7,272 nt of DNA from Deltaproteobacteria bacterium (GCA_030590185.1 JAUUZB010000169.1:1-7272), one strand, 5' to 3'; positions 1-6,089 are shown, numbered from the stretch's first letter. Made by a program: numbers and translations. The notes: a model not told the origin generated them from the letters alone.

Positions 1-316
1 CATGTTTAGCTCGGGTTGGTGGAGCCTGGTTGTCCTGATGGCCATGGGTCTCATCGCTTTCTCTACCAACCCGGTGATGCTCGCCCTCGTACAGAATCAT
101 GCCGGCAAGCAGCCCGCCCTGGCCAACGGCATCTTCATGACCAGCGGCTTCGTTGTGCGCGCCGTTATCGTTCTTGCCGTAGGCGCTTTGGCCGATCGCT
201 GGGGCCTGCGGCAGGTGTTTTTTCTCTGCGCAGGGCTGGGGTTCTTGGGCTTACCCTTTGCCCTCTGGTTGCCGAAACCCCCGCCTACTCGGGTGTCAAC
301 CTCAGCCGTGCCCTGA
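1..316 (+). CDS. MFS transporter, C-terminal part (5' truncated by window edge)
   Basis: This is the last ~104 residues of a major facilitator superfamily transporter, an inner-membrane carrier. Three hydrophobic segments are visible, at about residues 5-27, 43-63 and 69-90 counted from the Met at base 2. The loop between the last two reads GALADRWGLRQVF, the charged cytoplasmic loop typical of MFS proteins. The stretch NPVMLALVQNHAGKQPALAN resembles the fosmidomycin-resistance (Fsr) type subgroup, but the substrate cannot be told from this end. The frame is open to the window edge and a full MFS protein has ~400 residues, so the Met at base 2 is most likely internal. The gene ends at TGA 314-316 and is followed by a hairpin with a short T run. 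It converges on the peroxiredoxin gene. Confidence 0.8.
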   Translation, partial: MFSSGWWSLVVLMAMGLIAFSTNPVMLALVQNHAGKQPALANGIFMTSGFVVRAVIVLAVGALADRWGLRQVFFLCAGLGFLGLPFALWLPKPPPTRVSTSAVP

Positions 317-363
317 GAGCCTGTGAAGAAATCGGGCCCTCCCGCAACCCAAGTAGGCGCTGG

Positions 364-390
364 CTGGCCTCCCAGGCCAGGGCTTTTCTC
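364..390 (+). terminator. Probable intrinsic terminator of the MFS gene
   Basis: A 7-bp perfect inverted repeat (CTGGCCT, loop CCC, AGGCCAG; 364-380) is followed by GGGCTTTTCTC. It lies about 50 bases after the MFS stop codon. The T run is only four bases, so the terminator would be modest. The opposite strand has no T run after the hairpin, so it is not a good terminator for the converging peroxiredoxin gene. The rest of 317-458 shows no gene. Confidence 0.45.
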
Positions 391-458
391 CCATCGCAGT
401 TGCTGAGCCGCCGCGCAGAGAGCACGGCCGCCTCCTTCACGCCCACGATCACGAAGAC

Positions 459-1181
459 CTAATCAAAAGCCTCCTTCGTCTCCCAAGCCTCCCACACCTT
501 ACCGACGAGGTCCGGGCCAGGTTTGAGGGTCTTCTTGCCGGGCTTCCACCCGGAGGGGGTTGCCTCGCCGCCCTTGCTCTCCCGAACCAACTGGAAGGCC
601 TGCACCTGGCGGAAGGTCTCGCTGACGTTGCGTCCCACCGGCGGGGTCAGGACCTCGTAGCCCTGCACCACGCCGTCGGGGTCGATGATGAAGCGGCCAC
701 GGGTCTCGACGCCGGCATCGTCGTCGTAGATGCCGTAGGCGGTACCGACTTTGCCGCCGCCATCCGAGAGCATGGCATAGGGCACGCCGCCATCGACCAT
801 CTTGGAGAGCTCGTGATCGTTCCACATCTTGTGGACGAAAACACTGTCGACGCTCATCGAGAGCACTTCAACGCCTAGCTTCTTGAACTCCGAATATTTC
901 TCGGCGACCGCCGAGATCTCAGTCGCTCAGACAAAGGTGAAGTCACCGGGGTAGAAGCAGAGCACGACCCACTTGCCGAGGTACTCTGAGAGCTTCACCG
1001 AGGTGAACTCACCCTGATGGTAGGCGGGAGCTTCGAAGTCGGGGGCTTTCTTGCCAACTTTGATCATCGAGATGGCCTCCTGGGGTGCGGTCTCTCGGCC
1101 GCGTCCGGTTTCGAGTTGAGGTTCTTCGCCGACCAGCCCTCCGGTGGGGCGGGCGCAGCCCACGGCTTTTTTTCCGGCCAT
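459..1181 (-). CDS. Selenocysteine-containing peroxiredoxin (AhpC/Prx family) with in-frame UGA as the peroxidatic residue
   Basis: Peroxiredoxins reduce hydrogen peroxide and organic hydroperoxides through a peroxidatic Cys in the motif FTFVCPTE. Here the reading frame runs through TGA at 927-929, giving [16 protein letters not shown], so selenocysteine (U85 of 240) stands exactly where that Cys belongs. Coding similarity continues on both sides in one frame: APDFEAPAY and [14 protein letters not shown] before; [12 protein letters not shown] and [12 protein letters not shown] (catalytic Arg161) after. A hairpin with a GGUC loop follows the UGA. The start at GTG/ATG choice is ATG 1179-1181, with a strong AAAGGAGGAGG Shine-Dalgarno 5 bases upstream. 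A second ATG at 1065-1067 also has AGGAGG 8 bases upstream and would put Sec at residue 47, the classic Prx position. The resolving-Cys motif (VCPAGW in AhpC) reads ATPSGW here, with no Cys after U. Remaining cysteines are C9 in the N-terminal extension (KKAVGCARP) and C75. The protein is probably cytoplasmic, as no signal peptide is seen. Selenoprotein peroxiredoxins are a known bacterial family. A sequencing error or nonsense mutation is the alternative. Confidence 0.88.
899..929 (-). promoter_or_regulatory. Candidate bacterial SECIS element with its UGA codon
   Basis: In the mRNA (minus strand) the UGA at 929-927 is followed, after 10 unpaired bases, by a 7-bp perfect stem, UCUCGGC (916-910) with GCCGAGA (905-899), closing the loop GGUC (909-906). 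SelB-binding hairpins of bacteria sit just 3' of the UGA inside the coding region and carry a G, often GGUC or GGUCU as in E. coli fdhF, in the apical loop. The loop starts 17 bases after the UGA, against 18 in fdhF as I recall it. All hairpin bases are also codons of the conserved segment ISAVAEK. No folding program was run. Confidence 0.78.
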
Positions 1182-1186
1182 GAATG

Positions 1187-1197
1187 CCTCCTCCTTT
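1187..1197 (-). promoter_or_regulatory. Strong ribosome binding site deciding the peroxiredoxin start
   Basis: The minus strand reads AAAGGAGGAGG, then CATTC, then ATG at 1181-1179. This near-perfect Shine-Dalgarno supports the longer 240-residue product with the CARP-containing N-terminal extension, rather than starting only at the inner ATG 1067-1065. Confidence 0.75.
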
Positions 1198-1297
1198 CGC
1201 GAGCCTCCGATTCCTACTGGAACAATAGGATTTCCCTGTTGATTCAAAGGGTTGGGGCCCGACCAACGTCTAACAACGGCGCGTGGGATCCGCAAGG

Positions 1298-1314
1298 ATC
1301 GAGGCCGCCTCGAT
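1298..1314. repeat. Short palindrome between DsbA remnant and peroxiredoxin
   Basis: ATCGAGGC and GCCTCGAT form 8-base arms around a single C. It lies about 117 bases upstream of the peroxiredoxin start and 30 bases past the stop of the DsbA-like remnant. It could be an operator or a weak hairpin; there is no T run after it on either strand. I could not identify a convincing sigma-70 promoter or an OxyR-like site in 1182-1342. Confidence 0.35.
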
Positions 1315-1342
1315 AGGCCGTCGGTAACGACTGAGTCATGGA

Positions 1343-1513
1343 CTACGGTTGCCCGGCGCCCTTCGCCACTACGACGTCATCGTAGTAAGAGCCGCGGGCC
1401 ACGCTGCTCCCCTTGGCCTTGGCCAGCTCTTCATCGATCAACGCGGTGCACGACGCCAACGGTTGGGCGCCACTCAGGTACCGGCCGTTGACGAAGAAGG
1501 TCCGCGCGGCTGG
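1343..1513 (-). pseudogene. Remnant of a DsbA-like (thioredoxin-fold) protein, C-terminus only
   Basis: The minus frame encodes TFFVNGRYLSGAQPLASC followed by TALIDEELAKAKG and ends with [15 protein letters not shown] and TAG (1345-1343). The pattern TPTFFVNGRxLSGAQPxxxFxxLIDEEL is the C-terminal end of DsbA-family proteins (Thioredoxin_4 type), where the cis-Pro precedes TFFVNG. Here that Pro is Arg (AARTFF), which would damage the active-site loop. An in-frame TGA lies at 1516-1514, and no CxxC active site or N-terminal half is found upstream, where the DUF2203 gene begins its end at 1577. I read it as a decayed fragment. The frame is the same as that of the DUF2203 gene, separated by two TGA codons, probably by chance. 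Confidence 0.6.
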
Positions 1514-1576
1514 TCAGATGTGGGTCGGGCGAGGGCTCTCCTCCCCGTAGAGCCACACGACGGCCGCTGACCTCGT

Positions 1577-1924
1577 TCAATGAAGCATCGCCGAGGGGAT
1601 CGGCTCTCGGCCGGCGAAGCCAGCTTCATAGCTGTGGAAGAACTCGATGCTCTCCTCTGGGTACTGCCAACACAGGTAGCCGTCGCCGCTGTCGAAGTCG
1701 ACGAGCCACAGGCCCTTGGGCTCCGCGCCCCTGCCTTTGATCGCCTCGAACCACTCGCCAGCAATCCGCCGGCCGCGGGCGTCGAGCTCGTGCAAGTCCG
1801 GATCGTCCTCAGCGAGGTCACGCATGCGGTGGACTAACTCCTCCATCGCTGTCGCCGCCGCCGCGGTGAAGCGTTTGATCTCTGGGAGGATGTCCTCCGC
1901 CGATTCGATGGTGAATTTCCTCAT
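1577..1924 (-). CDS. DUF2203 family protein
   Basis: A small 115-residue protein that matches the DUF2203 pattern: an N-terminal FTIESAEDILPEI (residues 4-16), a central helical, Ala/Glu-rich part likely to form a helical hairpin (17-60), then GLWLVDFDSGDGYLCW (71-86) and the closing FFHSYEAGFAGREPI (95-109). The family's function is unknown; it is typically a short cytoplasmic protein of this length. The ATG at 1922-1924 begins the conserved FTIE segment almost at once, so the start is reasonable although no clear Shine-Dalgarno precedes it. It begins 56 bases after the exported-protein gene ends, on the same strand, and could be cotranscribed with it. A short hairpin lies in the gap. Confidence 0.75.
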   Translation of the reverse strand: MRKFTIESAEDILPEIKRFTAAAATAMEELVHRMRDLAEDDPDLHELDARGRRIAGEWFEAIKGRGAEPKGLWLVDFDSGDGYLCWQYPEESIEFFHSYEAGFAGREPIPSAMLH

Positions 1925-1950
1925 GCCGGGACGATAGACACGCGATCGGC

Positions 1951-1967
1951 AAAGGGCCAGTTGCCCT
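1951..1967 (-). terminator. Weak hairpin between the exported-protein gene and DUF2203 gene
   Basis: On the minus strand AGGGC (1967-1963) pairs with GCCCT (1957-1953) around a 5-base loop and is followed by TT. The stem is short and the T run minimal, so it may only attenuate transcription or mean nothing. Confidence 0.2.
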
Positions 1968-1980
1968 GGAAAACTCTACA

Positions 1981-3240
1981 TCACGGGCAGGACGGCTGTC
2001 GGGCCGCGGCGAGGACCGCCTTTGTCGCGGCCTTCGCGACCTTCTTCAGCGCCATTAGGCGGCCCTTCTCGGGATCGATGTGGGACACCGTGCCGATCTC
2101 CTGGCGGATGACGACCGCTCGGCCGCTTCTGAGATCGATCAGGCGCAGGCTGGCAGCGGCGTACGCCCTAATCATCTGGGTGTTCATGATCGCGCCGCTG
2201 GTCCACGCCCCGATCGAGCCGGCCAGCGCGTAGCGCAGACCTGCTCGTGTGGCGAGCTTGGGCGGGATCGCAAAGACGTCCTTCACGCCGCGAAGCGGCT
2301 GGACGCTCGCGCGGTCGGTAATTTGTACTCCCCCGTCCGTGAGCGCCTGGCCTACGATACTCTCGGCGAGGCTCAGGGCGTCGCGGTCGGCCTCGTCATC
2401 CGTCTCGAGCCAGACCAGGACTGTCGATGGCGACCCCCGGTCCACCCCGCAAAGCGGCCGCTGAGGAGGGAAGCCGCCAACCGACTTCGCGGCCGGATCG
2501 GACGCTCGGACTGGCGGTGCGGACGGTGCGGACGGCACGGTCAGCGCAGACGAGGGTCGGGCTATCTCGCAGGGCAGCGGTCCCGGGCCGCCCCAGGGCA
2601 TTGAGCCTCGCGCACCGGGGCCCGTCGTGTCCCGGTCGAAGATCGCGAGAAACACGTCTGAGACCTCGCGACCGAGATTGTCGGTGCCGCGCACCCCCAC
2701 CACGAGGGCGGACCTGCCGCCCTCATACTCGACGAGCCAGGTGGTGGTTGGCAGCCGCCGGAGCCGCTCGGTGATGCTGCGCCGGGTGGCGAATAGTTCG
2801 CGGCCGTCGAGCTCGGCGTGGCAGTTGATCTTTGGGGAGGTGAGCGTCGGGCTTCCCGGGTCCGGTTGGGGGGCCAACCAACAGATGCTCGAGCCGCGCT
2901 CGCTCGGCAGGGGCTCGATGGCGCGCAGACCGGGGCGGTCGTCGAGATCCAGCACCAACCCGCGTTGGTTCCCCACGCTTCCGCCGCTGCGCGGATCCAC
3001 GGCTCTCTCGATCCGTCGGTCGTTCGAGGTCACGAATAACGTGGGTCCGCACCAATCAACCCAGACCTTTTCCGGCCGCACGCTCCCGCTCATTCGGTCG
3101 TCGGCCCGGGCCGAGGTCATCCCGGTTGCGACGATCAGGGCTCCGAGCAATGCGCCGAGCAAGGTGCCGAGTGGCGAGGCGAGCGGCCCAACCGCCGCCG
3201 CACCCCCGAGGGGCGCCCCACCGGAACGCGTGGCCCTCAC
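1981..3240 (-). CDS. Exported protein of unknown function, paralog B (Cys-rich N-domain, tentative CsgG/TolB-like C-domain)
   Basis: A 419-residue protein without a recognised name. Residues 1-46 look like a long signal peptide with a hydrophobic core (LGTLLGALLGALIVATG) and a likely cleavage after SARA. An N-terminal domain (about 58-227) holds VWVDWCGPTLFVTSNDRRI and TWLVEYEGGRSALVVGVRG. A Pro/Ala/Ser-rich linker follows (228-262). The C-terminal domain (273-411) has VLVWLE, AESIVGQALTDGGVQITDR, RYALAGSIGAW, SLRLIDLRSGRAVV and a closing Ala/Lys-rich helix. That order of elements resembles the alpha/beta domain of CsgG, FlgT-M and TolB-N type envelope proteins; this is pattern resemblance only. 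Cysteines 64, 120, 140, 224, 264 and 418 have counterparts in paralog A. The GTG start (3238-3240) overlaps the stop of paralog A as GTGA, with GAGGG a few bases upstream, suggesting translational coupling. Confidence 0.8.
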   Translation of the reverse strand: MRATRSGGAPLGGAAAVGPLASPLGTLLGALLGALIVATGMTSARADDRMSGSVRPEKVWVDWCGPTLFVTSNDRRIERAVDPRSGGSVGNQRGLVLDLDDRPGLRAIEPLPSERGSSICWLAPQPDPGSPTLTSPKINCHAELDGRELFATRRSITERLRRLPTTTWLVEYEGGRSALVVGVRGTDNLGREVSDVFLAIFDRDTTGPGARGSMPWGGPGPLPCEIARPSSALTVPSAPSAPPVRASDPAAKSVGGFPPQRPLCGVDRGSPSTVLVWLETDDEADRDALSLAESIVGQALTDGGVQITDRASVQPLRGVKDVFAIPPKLATRAGLRYALAGSIGAWTSGAIMNTQMIRAYAAASLRLIDLRSGRAVVIRQEIGTVSHIDPEKGRLMALKKVAKAATKAVLAAARQPSCP

Positions 3241-4733
3241 CGTCGACCCTCGTAGCAGAGAGTCTTACCCGCGGCGCCGATCGCCGCCTTCGTGATCACC
3301 TCTGCCGCCTTGGCCACCGCGATGAGCCGGGCCGCCTTCTCGTCAAACTTGCTACCACCCTCGACCCCTTCCTTGCGCCCGAGTCCTCGGCCGTTGGGGA
3401 TCTCGACCAGCTGCAGCTTGGCGAGGGCGGAGAAACCCTCGAGGGGTGTGCCGTGGCTGCGATCGCGGGCCCAGATCGCGATCGTGCCGGTCAGCACGTA
3501 GAGCAGCTTTAGCTTCTTGGCCGCCGCCGGTTTGAGCGAGCGGTAGTCATCGACCCCGCTGCGCGCGCGTAAGCTCCGGCGGTCGAGCACCCCCAGGCCC
3601 GCGTCGAGCAGGACACGACCGGCGGCGCTCTCGGCCCAATCGATCTCGGCCGGGCTCGGGCCGTCGGCGGACCGGTCGAGCCACAGCAGGACGTTCGCAC
3701 CGGGCACCCGCGCCAGATTGCAGGGCACCGTCTCGGCGAGAACCACGTGGTCCTTGCGCAGGCTGGCGAGATTGACCGTCGCGATCAGGACCACCTCCTC
3801 GCCGTTGCCGTTGGTCCGCATGGCCGCGAGGCGATAGCCCGTAACCTGCGACTTCGCCGCCGAGGGGTTGCGCCGCACCTGGCGCAGCGCCTCGGAGACG
3901 TTGGCACCCTTCGGAGCCTGTTGGGATATGGCGGTCGCGACCGCCTGTAGCAGCGCCGCGGCGAGGGCGCACTGTCGGGCCTGACCGACCGTGGCCTTGG
4001 CGGTCGAGCACCAGCCGAATCCGGCGACGTTCAGCAGGTCGAGGTGCTTTCCAGTGGAGGGCGCCGGCTGCGGAATGGCCCCTGGCGCCGCCACGGTCGC
4101 GGCGCAAGTCACCGGCGGCGGCTCACCCTGTAGTTGCATCACCGTCGCCCTGCCAGCGAGGCCTCGACGGGACGGGGGCGTTCCCGGGACCGGCACGAAA
4201 AAGACCCGCTGTTGCTCCGGCGCGCCGATGCCCCGCACGATGACCACGAGCACCGAGTCGCCGCTGAGCGGCTCGATGAGCCAGGTCTGCGCCCAGAAGC
4301 GTTTGGTGGGACGTCCCCCCGTTGAGCCGCTCACCGTCACCCGCTGGTCGCCAATTTTGGCATTGCACTGGAGTTCGAGGCCGTTCGCGAGCGGTATCCC
4401 AACGACCGGTCGATCAACCTCGGCCGCGTTGCACTCGGTGTCGGCCGGGCCCCGATGCTTGATCTCTCGCAGCCCCGGCCTGCCGGCCTTGGCCAGCTCG
4501 GGCCATCCCCCGACGTCCTGCCGCCGGCCTTCGCCAGGGTGGAAGACGGAATGGATGCGGTCATCCGCCGAGGTCACGAAGAAGGTCGGCCCGCACCAGT
4601 CTACCCACACATCGTCAGCGCGGCGCTCCGGGGTCCCACGATCGCCTGCCCAAGCGGCGGTCGAGATCGGCGCGGTCAGGCCAAACCCGACACCGAGCAC
4701 GAATCCCAGTCGCCAGCGGTTTGCCACCTGCAC
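3237..4733 (-). CDS. Exported protein of unknown function, paralog A (Cys-rich N-domain, FlgT/LPP20-like middle, CsgG/TolB-like C-domain; tentative)
   Basis: A 498-residue protein. Residues 1-29 form a signal peptide (RWRLGFVLGVGFGLTAP, cleavage likely after AWA). The N-domain (42-215) shares VWVDWCGPTFFVTSADDRI and TWLIEPLSGDSVLVVIVRG with paralog B. A Pro-rich linker (216-228) leads to a segment absent from paralog B (about 229-337): VAGFGWCSTAKATVGQARQC, an Ala-rich helix, then VTGYRLAAMRTNGNGEEVVL. Its helix plus GY-strand order recalls FlgT-N/LPP20 domains, though weakly. The C-domain (347-490) has VLLWLDRS, AESAAGRVLLDAGLGVLDRR, LYVLTGTIAIW and a final Ala/Lys helix. Six cysteines (47, 101, 123, 210, 338, 493) sit at positions matching paralog B, with C242 and C255 extra. 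Envelope localisation and disulfides are inferred. The GTG start at 4731-4733 has GGGGAGG 6 bases upstream. It is the first gene of a likely operon with paralog B. Confidence 0.8.
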   Translation of the reverse strand: MQVANRWRLGFVLGVGFGLTAPISTAAWAGDRGTPERRADDVWVDWCGPTFFVTSADDRIHSVFHPGEGRRQDVGGWPELAKAGRPGLREIKHRGPADTECNAAEVDRPVVGIPLANGLELQCNAKIGDQRVTVSGSTGGRPTKRFWAQTWLIEPLSGDSVLVVIVRGIGAPEQQRVFFVPVPGTPPSRRGLAGRATVMQLQGEPPPVTCAATVAAPGAIPQPAPSTGKHLDLLNVAGFGWCSTAKATVGQARQCALAAALLQAVATAISQQAPKGANVSEALRQVRRNPSAAKSQVTGYRLAAMRTNGNGEEVVLIATVNLASLRKDHVVLAETVPCNLARVPGANVLLWLDRSADGPSPAEIDWAESAAGRVLLDAGLGVLDRRSLRARSGVDDYRSLKPAAAKKLKLLYVLTGTIAIWARDRSHGTPLEGFSALAKLQLVEIPNGRGLGRKEGVEGGSKFDEKAARLIAVAKAAEVITKAAIGAAGKTLCYEGRR

Positions 4734-4839
4734 GCGTCCTCCCCAACCCTCACTCGTCAGGAGCCGCGCCGCATCGCCCGCCGTTACTGCGCCGGCCCCT
4801 CGGAGACCCTGCTACCGGGGTCCAACTGCGTAGCGTATA

Positions 4840-4851
4840 GCTGTTTTCAGC
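4840..4851. repeat. Small inverted repeat upstream of the exported-protein operon
   Basis: GCTG-TTTT-CAGC. On the minus strand it is directly followed by TATACGCTA, which could serve as a weak -10 element, with TTGATA 21 bases further upstream as a poorly spaced -35. I do not regard the promoter as established. Confidence 0.25.
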
Positions 4852-4862
4852 CAGCATTCCTA

Positions 4863-4882
4863 TCAACGTCGCGCGACGTTGA
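4863..4882. repeat. Perfect 20-bp palindrome in the intergenic region, possible operator
   Basis: TCAACGTCGCGCGACGTTGA reads the same on both strands. It is flanked by CCTA (4859-4862) and TAGG (4885-4888), extending the symmetry with a two-base offset. It lies 130 bases upstream of the GTG of paralog A and 70 bases past the methyltransferase stop. Neither strand shows a T run after it, so it is not a typical intrinsic terminator. A dimeric repressor or activator site for the exported-protein operon, or a RNA-processing hairpin, are the two readings. The rest of 4734-4951 shows no gene. Confidence 0.5.
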
Positions 4883-4951
4883 AATAGGCACCCACATACA
4901 CCTCACGAGCGTTCCGGAAACTGATCACCATGAGACCGTCGCCGGTCCCAA

Positions 4952-5713
4952 CTAGCTAGGCCCACCTACTAGGCGGGCCCTGCGCTCCTCGGCCTCGGTT
5001 GCACGCCGACCGGGACCGACGCGGTGGGCTTTCCAAACGAGATTGTGGGGGGTCACCGTGGGGGGCACGAAGGCCTGCACCGACACCCGATAGCCGCCGG
5101 CCTCGATGCGGAGGGTGCGCTCAGTGTCGATGAGCGATTCCACAAAGCGTCGTCGGACAGACGCTTGGGCTGCAACCCCCAGGTGGTCAGCCCAGGCCCG
5201 AGCAGCGTCGGCGAACCGTATGGCGTCCGAATAGCAGCAGGGTACCGCGAGTATCCAGGGCACGTTCCTGGCCACGGCCTGGTCGATAACCGTATCGAAG
5301 GCCGGGCCGCAGGCATGCAGGGCGACCACCACCTCGGCGCCTTGGGGCCAAACCTCGGCGTCACTCACATCGCCCTCGCGGACTTCGATCTGGATCTCAG
5401 GCAGCCGAGCACAAGCTCGTCGAGCCGAAGCGACCCGCCCCGGTTCCCGCTCAATGACCACCACCCTCGACCATCCCAACAACTTGGCGGCCATCAAGCC
5501 GACCGGGGCTCGCCCCGCCGCCGCATCCACCAAGAGGGGGTCTTGGCGCGTGCGCGCGAGTACCGGCAGGATCCCCGCGAGCTCCGGGATCTTCTTGAGT
5601 TCCTCCCGCCGCAGGGTGCTGTCGGCCTGGGTGACGTAGAACGCCCGCAGCGCCTCTTCGACGTTCGCCTCGCCCAGGCGAGCGAGGAGCTCAGGTGGTG
5701 GCGTGTAGCTCAT
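4952..5713 (-). CDS. Class I SAM-dependent methyltransferase (Methyltransf_32 type)
   Basis: A 253-residue protein that very likely transfers a methyl group from S-adenosylmethionine; the acceptor is unknown. The Rossmann-fold landmarks are in order: LVDAAAGRAPVGLMAA (61-76; motif I, with Asp63, Gly67 and Gly72, looser than the usual GxGxG), the acidic residue closing strand 2 in VVVIERE (E88), EGDVSDAE (113-120), and ALHACGPAFDTVIDQA (131-146) followed by VPWILAVPCCY (151-161). The HACG and PCCY motifs are hallmarks of the Methyltransf_32 (METTL25-like) family. The N-terminal helix bundle (1-55) precedes the fold and a basic tail ends it. The ATG 5711-5713 gives a normal N-terminus, although the Shine-Dalgarno is poor. 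It is cytoplasmic by lack of a signal peptide. The 218-base gap to the next gene argues for separate control. Confidence 0.82.
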   Translation of the reverse strand: MSYTPPPELLARLGEANVEEALRAFYVTQADSTLRREELKKIPELAGILPVLARTRQDPLLVDAAAGRAPVGLMAAKLLGWSRVVVIEREPGRVASARRACARLPEIQIEVREGDVSDAEVWPQGAEVVVALHACGPAFDTVIDQAVARNVPWILAVPCCYSDAIRFADAARAWADHLGVAAQASVRRRFVESLIDTERTLRIEAGGYRVSVQAFVPPTVTPHNLVWKAHRVGPGRRATEAEERRARLVGGPS

Positions 5714-5840
5714 CGCCGCTACCGCTGGGGCCCTATCCCGCTATCTTGATCGGCCACGGTGGCAATCCCTTTGGTCGCGTCCTCGAAGGAAGTAGATCGC
5801 ACGCTTTGTATCTGCACGCCAACGTGAAAGGTTTCGATCC

Positions 5841-6077
5841 GTGGCGTGGGTCTCCTCGGTGAGCAGGCCGGACTCTCGCTCTTGCCCCTTCCCCGACAAC
5901 ATCGACCGACCCGCCGAGTGCTCCGCCAAACCCACCGTCGAGACCTCCTCCCCTTCAGAAGTCAGACCGATGTCCTGGGCAGAGGCCATGGAGAGACTGA
6001 GCGGGCACAACCTCGATGACTGCCCGGGTTGCGGAGCTCGACTCGCGCCGATCATCATCGTGCTCGATCCCAAGGGT
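5841..6077 (+). pseudogene. Degraded transposase C-terminus (IS91-like), remnant of a mobile element
   Basis: In one plus-strand frame 5970-6071 encodes MSWAEAMERLSGHNLDDCPG then CGARLAPIIIVLDP. This resembles the conserved end of IS91-type transposases, WAELLRRVFGxDxLxCPxCGGRMRxxAxITDP, including the CPxCG zinc-binding pair. The upstream part (5841-5969) is open but not recognisable. A possible further trace, LYLHANV, occurs in another frame near 5797-5817. No start region, catalytic tyrosine part or element end is seen, so the copy is decayed. It lies tail to tail with the beta-helix gene. The frame stays open far beyond 6077 only because it is antisense to that gene. Bases 5714-5840 show nothing else I can name. 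Confidence 0.5.
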
Positions 6078-6089
6078 AGCCAGCACGGG

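Noticed and set aside
459..1295. Two separate truncated peroxiredoxin pseudogenes (459-866 and 927-1295)
   Set aside because: Both halves are in one frame, the sole break is TGA at the catalytic codon, and a SECIS-like hairpin follows; one selenoprotein gene explains all of this.
1182..1342. Promoter or OxyR/PerR-type operator for the peroxiredoxin
   Set aside because: Candidate boxes such as TTGAAT have wrong spacing to any -10, and no match to known peroxide-regulator sites was convincing.
1514..1516. In-frame TGA before the DsbA-like tail as a second selenocysteine codon
   Set aside because: It is not at the CxxC active-site position, upstream sequence does not match the family, and I see no clear hairpin with a G-containing loop after it.
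2627..3295. Plus-strand frame of 222 residues
   Set aside because: Low-complexity Arg/Ser/Pro composition and antisense to the exported paralog B, which has a signal peptide and a paralog.
3991..4833. Plus-strand frame of 280 residues
   Set aside because: Antisense shadow of paralog A, without recognisable motifs.
5024..5749. Plus-strand frame of 241 residues
   Set aside because: Antisense to the methyltransferase, which shows clear family motifs.
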